The translations under genes were made by a program, and so were the position numbers. From NCBI GenBank assembly GCA_958299035.1, contig CATQJL010000223.1, positions 54,604,302 through 54,668,301 on the forward strand: a stretch of DNA of 64,000 bases, written 5' to 3'. The DNA is from Cylicocyclus nassatus (lineage: Eukaryota > Nematoda > Chromadorea > Rhabditida > Strongylidae). A model generated the notes under the pieces. It made no database searches. It worked only from the letters and a program-made list of their open reading frames with translations, and had not been told where the DNA came from. Every line of letters starts with the position of its first letter. Within the stretch, counting starts at the first letter, position 1. This document shows positions 37,999 through 47,160 of the stretch, one piece after another.

Positions 37999-38708
37999 TA
38001 GCTGGCTTATCCGGCTCCGCCCGGCCCTGTCAATGCTATGATTAAGGTCTTATCCCTATCCCTGTAAAACTTTTCATTGTGCCCACTTCTGCATGCAGTT
38101 CCCTATTCCCGCTGTGTTAGTGATTAGCATGCCCACCTACCTCCCTCAACAACCCCCAGCCCCGTAGCTCAAACTTTGCAAAAAAAAAGCAATAAAATCG
38201 GTAAAAGTAAGGATAATTCTGAAAACTGATGGCGCTAATCGGCTATCCAACCCCAAAATGTTTTGATGGATCTTGCTCAAAGTCGGTACATGGGGATTAT
38301 TAAGGCCGCTGATGATGAATATCGTAGTCACTTCGCGCGATATAGCACCATTTTCTGGGTTTACTTGTGTACACTAAGAAGCTAAAATCATGGATTTCGC
38401 TAAAACTTTGAGGGGGGCTAATTGACAAGCTGATTACGAATATCATACTCCTTCGGCATTTTGAGTTTCAATGAGTTATGGTAGGTATATTGCAGAGGGG
38501 TGAAATCTCACAAGGGAATGGTCAGAAATCGAAGTGGCCAATCTGCACAAGCTGTATACCGTCAACACCCTCAGGGTACGCTAGTAACATATCTACCCTA
38601 GATATCTGCAGAGCGGTCTTGTACGCGAAGTTATGGGCCCTGAATCCACCAGGGTCCCGCCGAGCGCATCAAATACTCGGAGCCCAGGTGCTACCTGAAG
38701 TGGCGGCA

Positions 38709-38755
38709 TAGCGCAGTGGCAAGTGTGCCGTCTGATACGGGAAGGTCAGGTTCCT
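38709..38755 (+). promoter_or_regulatory. tRNA-like sequence in left Tc5 repeat (box A intact)
   Basis: TAGCGCAGTGG (38709-38719) matches the Pol III box A consensus exactly. The box B position reads GGTCAGGTTCC and is degraded. The mirror copy in the right repeat is better preserved. Confidence 0.55.
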
Positions 38756-39081
38756 TTTGCTTTCTTTTCTTTTGCAACCAATTTTTATCATCTATAATGT
38801 TGGTACGAAGTGATATCAAGGTCAGAACAGCTACAAAACCTATGGAAACTTCAAAAAAAGCTCATTCGCAAAAATACAAATAATTTAAAATTGAGACTGG
38901 ATATTATGATTGATATGACGAAGATAAAAGGAAGAATGATAGAAATGTTGTAGTAAGCAGATTTAAGGGTATGAGGGAAAGAAATGTGCATCGAAGCATC
39001 TGCCTCTCACTTTGGAGCCAGAGATGCTCATTCGGTCAAAGGATTACAAAACAGCAGGTTGAGATAAGGTAACAATTTCGA

Positions 39082-40873
39082 ATGCAAGTTGGCTTGATTG
39101 CTATACTGCGCAATGTTCTCACCGAAGGTTGTTCTCTCGTATCTCGTAAAGGAGTTTGGATGCTGTGTGGAGCCCGCGAGCCGTGCAGAAAAGAGAAGAA
39201 AATCATAGATAGTTTTACAACTATCCTGAAAGAAGTTCTGAACGACAGTCTCCAAATCGAGACCGAAGAAGAGGCTGCCGTTGAGGAAATTGAAGATCCG
39301 CACTGGTCCGTTGAGGATGATGAAGACTTCACTAGAGCAGGCACAATCAAGTTTGGGGGAACAGAAGTGTCGGAGGAAATGGTGCGAAAAAAGACAGCAT
39401 TTTAATTTTCATAATAAAAAAATGTATAGGTCCAAAAAGCAATACGGTTCTACCGTTCATCAGGTCAAGGTCACCGAACGTTGTCGAGCATGAGGGTCCG
39501 TTTTCGCTTCATCAACTCTCCCTATCATTTAATAAAGTTGAGACAAACTGAACAGCAAGGTATGCCTTCTTTAGATTATGCTGAAATCGGCTTATTTTTG
39601 CGATTTATCAAACAGGTCTGGACAGACTAGCACGACTGCGGTCGCTTGCAGAGAAGCTTCGTGAAGTAGTGTTTTCGAAGTTTGACATTGGTATCTCCTT
39701 GCACGATTTGAACATCCGACAGCTAGCTCTGAAACTCAATCGGGAAGAATTCCTAATTGAAAACTTCATAGCCAGCCAATCGTGGATCACACGATTCAAA
39801 AAGAGCTCTGGAATCGTGTCGAGGAGAATCACCACGTTTACATCAAGGAAAATTTTGGCAACACGGAAGTCACCACCCGAGCACAAGCCTTTGTCTCGGA
39901 AGTGAGAACAGGTGAATAATGATGACTGAAATTCATGAAAAGAATTTTTTTTATACAGAAATGGAAAATCGATCTCTAGCAACGGTTTGCAATGCGGACC
40001 AGAGCGGGATCGTGAAAGAATTGCACACTTCTCGTTCATTAGCTCCAAGAGGGTTGAAGAAAATTGAGCGGGTTGTTCAATCAACATCATCCACCAAGCA
40101 CTCGTTTACTATTCTTCCCCTTCTCTTCGCAGATGGCCATCTCGGGAAAAAACTATTTGTCGTACTTCAGGTTCGGTTTTGAGCTGTGCTTCAAATTTTC
40201 GAGAAAGTGACAAAAATGTAAAAAAAATAAAAATATTCTGCCAGGAGCCCCATGGAAACTTCCCGAGCCGAGGATTTCTACAAACACATAATTTGGAGGT
40301 TCGGTGTAATACCACTCATATCATAAACAAGAGCCTTTTATTGGACTGGGTGCAATCCTGTGTGGCCGAAGATGCTCCTTCTTCGACGCTGCTCATAGTC
40401 GATTCATGGACAGCATTCAAGGATCACCATGCCATGATATCTGCCTTTCCTAGTGATAAAGAGATCAAAATAATGAATATACCTCCCGGAGCCACATCGT
40501 CCATCCAGCCTCTGGAGTATACTTCTTTCTCCCTTTCAAAAACATGTACAAGCGCATCACTTCCTACGTTCAGACACATGAGATTGCCTTTCGGGTTGAT
40601 CATCGTGAGATACTGCGCATGCTATCACTTGTTTATTCACAATTTTGCGCTCCCCGTTTCAAAAACTTCCTCAAATATTCCTGGTATGCTGCCGGTTATC
40701 TCGAGACCCACCCAGAACCATTTCAAACTCCTTCTCAATATTGCTTCCCAAGTGATCTTGTAGGAATTTGCGAGTGTGAAAATTGTAGTGAAGAGCATTT
40801 TATCAGATGTGCTTATTGCTGCCGTCTCCTATGTTTTCAGCACTTCGTTATAGCCTTTCACATTTGCTCATGA
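39082..40873 (+). pseudogene. Tc5-family transposase, probably disrupted
   Basis: An acidic N-terminal part (39240-39405, EDPHWSVEDDEDFTRAGTIK) precedes a MYRSKKQYGS segment. 39627-39903 carries the CENP-B/Tc5-type DNA-binding region (FDIGISLHDLNIRQLAL, SQSWITRFKK, SGIVSRRIT). The catalytic core has D at 39997-39999 (NADQSG) and D at 40401-40403 (LLIVDSW), with E at 40515-40517 in QPLE where the family usually has D. A 74-nt intron at 40171-40244 is in phase. A frameshift near 40520 moves reading to the frame of 40544, which continues through SYVQTHEIAFRVDHRE and ends with the Tc5 C-terminal cysteine module (CECENC, RCAYC). The junction near 39901-39958 is not phase-consistent as read. So at least one and probably two breaks are present. 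Confidence 0.85.
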
Positions 40874-41030
40874 AGTTCTAGCTCGATCTTTGATTTATTG
40901 TGTCTTCAGAATGAGACTTTCATAAATTTTTTGAAGTTTCCACAGGTTTTGTAGCTGTTCTGACCTTGATATCACTTCGTACTAACATTATAGATGATAA
41001 AAATTGGTTGCAAAAGAAAAGAAAGCAAAA

Positions 41031-41084
41031 GGAATGGAACCCCTGATCTTCACCGTATCAGACGGCACACTTGCCGCTGCGCTA
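41031..41084 (-). promoter_or_regulatory. tRNA-like Pol III promoter pair in right Tc5 repeat
   Basis: On the minus strand box A TAGCGCAGCGG (41074-41084) is followed by box B GGTTCCATTCC (41031-41041), about 32 nt between the boxes, as in tRNA-derived promoters. CTTTTGC and TTTCTTTTC just beyond could act as T-run terminators. Transcription is inferred, not shown. Confidence 0.6.
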
Positions 41085-42504
41085 TGCCGCCACTTCAGGT
41101 AGCACCTGGGCACCAAGTATTTGATGCGCTCGGCGGGACCCTGTGGAATCAGGGCCCATAACTTCGCGTACAAGACCGCTCTGCAGATTTCGAGGGTAGA
41201 TATGTTATTAGCGTACCCTGAGGGTGTTGACGGTTTACAGCTTTTGTGCAGATTGGCCACTTCGATTTCTGACCATTCCCTTGTCAGTTTTAGCTGAAAC
41301 TCGGTTTAAAGAGATTCGACTTTTTGACCACGTCTAAAACACTCTCGTTGCGTTTTGAGATCTTTTCACAGAGTTATGGTAGGTACATGGCAGCGGGTAA
41401 AAATCATGAACCTGCCTGAAACCTTGGCAGAAAATTACCTAAAGTGCTGTTTCAAGAATATCGTGCTCAATCCCCACGATAAAGGCAATTCGTGTAGTAT
41501 AAAAGTTTCCCACGACCGTAATGCTTTCCCTTAAAGGACCACTGCCGCGCGCGAGACACCCTTAGGCGGCTTTCGCCTAAGCAAAAACAGGGGGAGGGAG
41601 ATTTGCCGCGTGCGTTACGCGTTGGGACAGGTTATCAGGATGGCGCTGGAGACCGCCATGCAAAACGACTGTTTCCCCATCTCTGAATATCTGGGATCTA
41701 AATTGGCCCGAAAGCGAAAAAGTGCCCATTTGAACCCTGCAACTCACCATAACTTCACTATTGCGTTATGACAGCGAGCAAGCATCATATTCATAAGCGA
41801 TACCAGTAAGCGATACCGATAAGTGAACCGTTACAGGTAAGGTTTTGAGCAAATCTGGAACTTCGACCCATCTACACCCACCGTAACCTAAGAAAATGCA
41901 CTATTCTGCGAAATCAACATGATATTCATGTTCAGCGCGCTAAATGACCACCCTAGGCGAAGTTTAAAGCAAATCTATGTTTTCGACCCCATGCCATATA
42001 ACCACCACAACTCTATGAAAAGGTCCCAATATGCAGAGAGAGATGATATTCGTAATTAGCATGTCGAATAAGCCATATGGACCGAACTCCAGCCGAATTC
42101 ATGATTTTGACTTCCTACCGTACACCAATCGTAACCACACAGACGTTCTGCGGAGAAAGTGTGATATCTGTAATCAGCATGTAAAGGGCCGGGCATACTT
42201 CACACGATTTCAGGCGCGACGCGATTTGGCAATTCGCCAGAAGTCTTCGGATCCAACATTAGCAAACTACACATGCATAGTGTGCATAACATATGTAAAC
42301 TGATGAAATGCCCTATTTTCCGTACATTTATAATGTGCTTACGATGAGTCATGGACGCCTGAAATATTGCCAGATCACGTCGCGACTGAATCTGCTTGAA
42401 GTATGTCCGGCCCTCAAGATAACCCTTATATACGAAATTTGAGCAAGCTCTACCACAAAAAAATTTTGGGGCCCGGATAGCCGAATAGCGCCAAACTAAT
42501 ATCG

Positions 42505-42850
42505 AACTCGTAATCAGCATGCTCGATTACCCCACTGTGCAAACTCCCAGCCCCATAGGTCAAACTTTACAAAAAATCGATAAAATCGGTAAAAGTAATC
42601 GATAATCCTGAAAACTAATATTGTATTCGGAATCTCCATGCTCGATTATCCCCATATGCAAACTCCCAGCCCCGTAGCTCAAACTTTACAAAAAAAATCG
42701 ATAAAATCGATAAAAATAATGGACGATTTCAAAAACTAATATTGTAATCGTAATCAGCATGCTCGATCACCCCATTGTGCAAACCTCCAGCCCCGCAGGT
42801 GAACTCTGCAAAGAAATCGATAAAAATCGATAAAATCGATATCGATCGAT
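42505..42850. repeat. About 120-bp tandem repeat
   Basis: Three consecutive units running from GTAATCAGCATGCTCGAT through CAAACTCCCAGCCCCGTAGCT to AATATTGTAATC, each with an AAAATCGATAAAATCGATA core. Weaker units lie at 38100-38470 and 41740-42500. Confidence 0.75.
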
Positions 42851-43011
42851 GGCGAAAAGTAGCTATGACACCTGCCGGGGCCCGAAGTGTATGTGGGCCA
42901 AGTTTGGTCCGGATCGGTTCAGAAATAAAAATTTCTATTCGGAACATACGTACATACATACAGACATACATACAGACGTACAGACAGACATTCAGCTATA
43001 TATATAAGATA

Positions 43012-43345
43012 TAGCTAACGATCTACTTGGGAGTACGAAGCCAGAAACAAAGAAGCTCGACAAGGAAACCTGGTGGTGGAGTGATGAAGTGCAGATAGTG
43101 ACAAAAAGCAAAGCAGGCGGCATACAGAGCACGGCAGAAGACAAAGATAGAAGATGCATGTAGAATTAGAAGCGGAACGTGAAGGCAAGAAAAAAGTCAG
43201 AGAAGCGAAAGAAGTGTATGGGTTAGAATTATACGAGAGTACTCGCGATGGTGAACTAGGAATCCTAGGTACGCATGGGTTTGCCATACTGCCTAAGTAC
43301 TATCCGCCAAAGCGTACCACTCGAGAGCGATGGGTCGTATCACAT
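43012..43345 (+). pseudogene. RTE-clade LINE copy 1, right part
   Basis: Resumes exactly where the left part stopped: TAGCTAACGATCTACTTGGGAG, then GAAACCTGGTGGTGGAGTGATG and GAAGCGGAACGTGAAG. It parallels 48065-48260 of copy 2 (linker between endonuclease and reverse transcriptase). It is truncated before the RT domain. Confidence 0.75.
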
Positions 43346-44327
43346 CATACCCCGTTATTTTGAGCTTACATGTAATTTCTCAAAGAATGCTCCTGATCAG
43401 AGCTTTGATAACGTTCGTAATACATATATTGCCCTTATGTAGTACAGACAAGTGCCGTTTCATACCGTCGAATGGATTTGGGGTTTTTGAATGTGACAAT
43501 GATATTCTTATTTATTACTTCCTTTTTGTTGTGGGACTTGGTTGGTCTATGTGTTCACTCACTATTTTCTTGGGTGCACCTCGAGTGTAATAGATAAAGA
43601 TAAAGATAAAGATAAACGAGTCTACTGGTTTGTCAAGAAAAAAGCAAGCTCCGCTACAGAAGTACTGTGCTGTTTAGGCGGGAGAAAAGCCTGCTCTTTA
43701 GAAAATGATTGGCTTGCGGAGAGCGGGGACACCACACCCATTTCGATGACAATTCGATAATGGGCTCCAGCGGCCAATTGTTTTACAAAAGGGCGCGCTT
43801 TCTTCGTTCGCTCAAATAGCACTTCCCACGTCCAAAAAGCGAGTTGCTAATATCCTCAAAACTGCGAAGCGTAGTTCTAACGCAGCTCATCCAGTGAGTA
43901 AAGAACAATGAGCATCTCAAAGTTGTCATTTTGTCGAGCCTATTGCCTTACTGCATGTTTGCAAATCTGTGCTTGCTTAGGTTGTAACATGGATTAGGTA
44001 AATTTACAATGTTTGTAACAGTTCTATTTCAGAGGTTCAGTTTTGCTTCGGAAATCATGAAGAAGCTTTGCAATTCTGTTGTTTGATACCAAGACGCTCG
44101 ATTATTTCGATGGCAGTTTAAATGAAGATTTCTGAGCAAATGTCTTTGTTCTACGCTGCACCACTCAACAGCAGCTGTGCGTCATTCAAACCCCAGCAAA
44201 ACGAGCGCCTTTTTATCTCTTTAAAATTCGTCACTGCGGCCATCAAAGTCCTTTGTGAATAACTTTTTTGTTCCTTCAAATTTGGCGAAAAACGTAATAT
44301 CTTTGCTTTTCCAACATTGTCTTGTAC
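43346..44327. other. Unassigned sequence with a short GATAAA tandem run
   Basis: A run of AGATAAAGATAAAGATAAA units at 43590-43615. No exon is supported. Confidence 0.4.
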
Positions 44328-44330
44328 TTA

Positions 44331-44902
44331 CAAGGAAACGATACTTAGTTTCCGTGGCCTTTTGAGATGAAATGTATACCAATATACACTCGCCTTCGAA
44401 CGCTGATTCCAAATCTGGTTTCCGTTTCTGCTGAGCATTTCTCTGAAAGAAGTTATGAAGGATTTTCGCGCCAAGTTTGGCCTCCAGAGATAGATAGGAA
44501 CACCAATGCCGCCCGTAGTTGTGGTGTAGTGGCTAGTGCATTAGCCTCACAAGCCGATGCAGGTGTAGGTTCAGATTCTTTTGTATTTCTCAGTTTCGCA
44601 TTGCCTCAATTAAGCTTCTTTTTGAGAGTCAGATTTCCTCGTGGTAAATGCATGTACTTACTCGTTGAAAATTCAACGAGGATTCATTTTTATACGAGTG
44701 TTTCTTATATTTATTCCAAGAGGTGCCTGTAAAAATGAAAATGAACGGAAAATGAATGCATGTTAACATGTTCCCTTCATAACTTCTTTCAGAGAAACGC
44801 TCAGCAGAAACGGAAAACAGATTTGGAATCAGCGTTCGAAGGCGAGTGTACTGGTATACATTTCATCTCAAAAGGCCACGGACACTGAGTATCGTTCCCT
44901 TG
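44331..44902. mobile_element. Tc5-like MITE carrying a tRNA-like sequence
   Basis: 572 bp with ends CAAGGAAACGATACT and AGTATCGTTCCCTTG, flanked by TTA (44328-44330, 44903-44905); the target is CTTAG. Arms of about 150 bp share GAACGCTGATTCCAAATCTG and TTCAGAGAAACGCTCAGCAG-type text. Between them, 44515-44580 is tRNA-like. Confidence 0.87.
44515..44582 (+). promoter_or_regulatory. tRNA-Val-like sequence inside the MITE
   Basis: Box A TGGTGTAGTGG (44522-44532) and box B GGTTCAGATTC (44568-44578) are 35 nt apart. Between them GCATTAGC and GCCGATGC can pair around a 7-nt loop CTCACAA, as in an anticodon arm with CAC. The acceptor stem is not preserved, so I do not call a functional tRNA. Confidence 0.6.
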
Positions 44903-44905
44903 TTA

Positions 44906-45390
44906 GACTTGCTCAGTGGATGTTGTGTGAGCATTTGTTCGCTTAACGTAGTTCAACCATAGCGGGGTATGTACAGTGCTGGACACTATTATAAATTCAC
45001 TTTAAATGACATCGTAGATTCCTTCGATGAACCCGTTTAAATTTTTCTCTGTTGCACACATGCAAGATTAGAATCGTTTTTCAAAACAGCTTCCCTCCTT
45101 GATTTCGAAAGGAGTACTCAAAAATTTGAATTTTGCACCAGCTGGAACCCGATCACAAAGTTGTCTTTTTACCATCGGTATTCTTTGATTCTCAAGTCTT
45201 TTTTAGTACAGCTTTGTTACAGGGTATAAACGCATGCAACACTTAAAACCTGTTGTATATTTAAGAAGAAATAATCAACGTATTTTCTGATTCTGAAAGC
45301 ACTGAAAGTCAGTTTGTTAAACCAGCTTCAACAGAAAGTTGGTTTAACGTGTTTTCAAACTTTTGCTCATTACAATAGATGGATCAGGAT
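44906..45390. other. Unassigned AT-rich sequence
   Basis: No supported exon or repeat boundary. Confidence 0.3.
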
Positions 45391-45394
45391 TTGT

Positions 45395-47160
45395 TTCCAT
45401 ATGAAGCAACAACGTGACTGCTCTTCGATCGTTTTACACATTAACTCCGGCAAATTCAAGGCGTTTATGATTGAAAAACACCTACGTTGATGGTTCATAT
45501 GGGAAAAGTTCTGGGGATGCGCCATGCAACATGTGTAGAAAAAAAGATTAGAGTCAGAACTGGAACAAGATTCACTCAATAATTTACCGTAAAGCAAAGA
45601 AGTTTCCTATAGGATACAAACGCTTGTTTTCTACGCGCACTGCTCAGATGGTAGAATAGGAAAGTCCATGCCAGTGGCAACCTCTTGCCATTCCTCACGA
45701 GCTTGTTTAGTCGAAGTGGCCTTCTTACATGGGACGTATACTACAGAGTGCGGCAAAAGTCTGGGAGCCTAACTTTGCAGTACTGCAATTACGAAAAAAC
45801 TGATGGTTTTGATTTCAATTTTATGCCACATGATCTGCGGTAATCCTCTACAGAATAAACTTTATTTGGCTGGAAATGGCTGCCATATGTTTCTGTAAAA
45901 ATGGAAATTACCAAACTAGTAAATTTGCAAAGCGAAAAAATCAGAATTTTTGGTATTTCCAATTTTTGCTGTAGCTAAAGATGCTGTTAATATTTTACAA
46001 AACTTCGATGCACACAACATAGAAGAAGCTTTGCGCTATTGTACCCTAGTTTTGCTTTTGCCAGGAGCTGTTCTTGCATGAACGGAAAATAAAAGTTTGC
46101 GAATGTTACCTACGGGCCAGTGGAAATCCGTCTTCAGAACAAGTTTAAAAGCTATAGAATGCTCAACAGTTACTGAGACCAAGGCGTATTTTTTTGCATA
46201 CGTCTTTTAAATTAGAATCTATTGAAATACGGTCATGGGAACACTTTTTGTACTTTTTAAACGATATTTTTAAGTTTTTATTCGCACAATTGTAGCCAAA
46301 ATTCCATTATGCGACGTACACATGCTTCTAATTGAAAATCCAATATTTTTATTCCTGAGCAATGCAAAAAATTCTTTTGGAAGTATGTTGTAGACAAAAG
46401 TTTGCTCTATCATGCTGCGCATTTGCCAAGGTAAAAGAAGCAGTGTGAAGGCGTGGGGCGAATTCCATTACGACTACCTGCGTGCCATGATAGGTGAACT
46501 TGCCAAGATTTTGTAGGCCTGGTGGAAGCCAAAAGAGGCAGTTTTGCAATTCAAGAACTGGGCTGTATCTGCAATGGTTCGAATTATGTGTGCGCCAAAT
46601 TTTTCGTTTCTAGGTACTTCCCTTCTCGTTTTGTACGAAAAAGTACTAGGCTCCCAGACTTTTGCCGCACCCTGTATAATGGAGGGCATAACACGCCGAC
46701 TTTAAATCTGCTTTCCTAATCTGCGGAACATTACTGGGCGAGGAGTTCTGAGCGTTCATTGCAGCTGTAATAAATGTGCAAGTAGCATAAAAACAGTTGT
46801 AATATTATTCTTCAATGCTTGATGGAGCAGCGATGAATCAGGACGCTTTTATACAATAAATACTTTGTTATAAAATTATATCACACTTGTGTTTTATTTG
46901 AAGGCTATTAAAGTCCTAGCAAATCATTTCATACAGAGGAAATTTTTCCTTTGACAAACGCTCATAACTCCTCGCAATTGCAACGTGTTGTCATCTGAAG
47001 GAGACACCCATTGCATATAAATGCTCTTTTATGTCTCAACCAAATTCTGTGTAAAGGCTAGGGCGTTCCCGGTTTGGAGGCGACATCACTCGAGCCCGAC
47101 GAATGTAGACAGTAGGCTACATTCGTCGAGCTCGAGTGTGTTCAACTAACGTGATTGGGG
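45395..47160 (+). repeat. Upstream region shared by both RTE copies
   Basis: Outside the mariner-like insertion, 45395-47160 matches 36185-36980 in order: GTTGATGGTTCATATGGGAA, ACTGCTCAGATGGTAGAATAGG, a Tc5-like solo arm, then AAGGCTAGGGCGTTCCCGG and CCGACGAATGTAGACAGTAG. It is either a long 5' untranslated part of the LINE or a segment duplicated with it. Confidence 0.6.
45744..46674. mobile_element. Tc1/mariner-like non-autonomous unit
   Basis: 931 bp with ends CAGAGTGCGGCAAAAGTCTG and the complement of CAGGGTGCGGCAAAAGTCTG, beside TA on both sides (45742-45743, 46675-46676). The inverted match extends about 30 bp (..GGGAGCCTA). The flanking sequence joins exactly onto the uninterrupted homologous copy at 36550-36580, giving an empty site. 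Interior frames have no recognisable transposase core. Confidence 0.85.

Larger units (their letters stand above)
38511..41283 (+). mobile_element. Tc5-family DNA transposon
   Basis: 2773 bp with inverted repeats of about 355 bp (38511-38865 and 40925-41283), beginning CAAGGGAATGGTCAGAA. It is flanked by TCA (38508-38510, 41284-41286); the restored target is CTCAG, matching the Tc5 rule CTNAG with a TNA duplication. It encodes a transposase with a Tc5-type helix-turn-helix, a DDE-type core and a Tc5 C-terminal cysteine motif. Each inverted repeat includes a tRNA-like sequence. The shorter MITEs at 33.6 and 44.3 kb have related ends and could have been mobilised by such an element. Confidence 0.93.
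38004..43011 (+). mobile_element. Repeat S-like element with satellite interior, host of a Tc5 insertion
   Basis: Inserted in the RTE copy at TAGCT, present on both sides (37999-38003, 43012-43016). The left end GCTGGCTTATCCGGCTCC resembles the starts of repeat S at 27.1 and 34.5 kb, and the right end has an ATACATACAGAC run and ATATATATAAG. The interior (38090-38510 and 41284-42850) is built of diverged units of about 100-120 bp, each with ATCAGCATG, CCCAGCCCC and ATCGATAAAATCG. With the Tc5 element removed it would be about 2.2 kb. The class is unknown. Confidence 0.5.

Noticed and set aside
42505..42850. CRISPR-like array
   Set aside because: Units are adjacent without unique spacers, and the window is eukaryotic.
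44515..44582. tRNA-Val gene
   Set aside because: No matching acceptor stem, and it sits inside a MITE.
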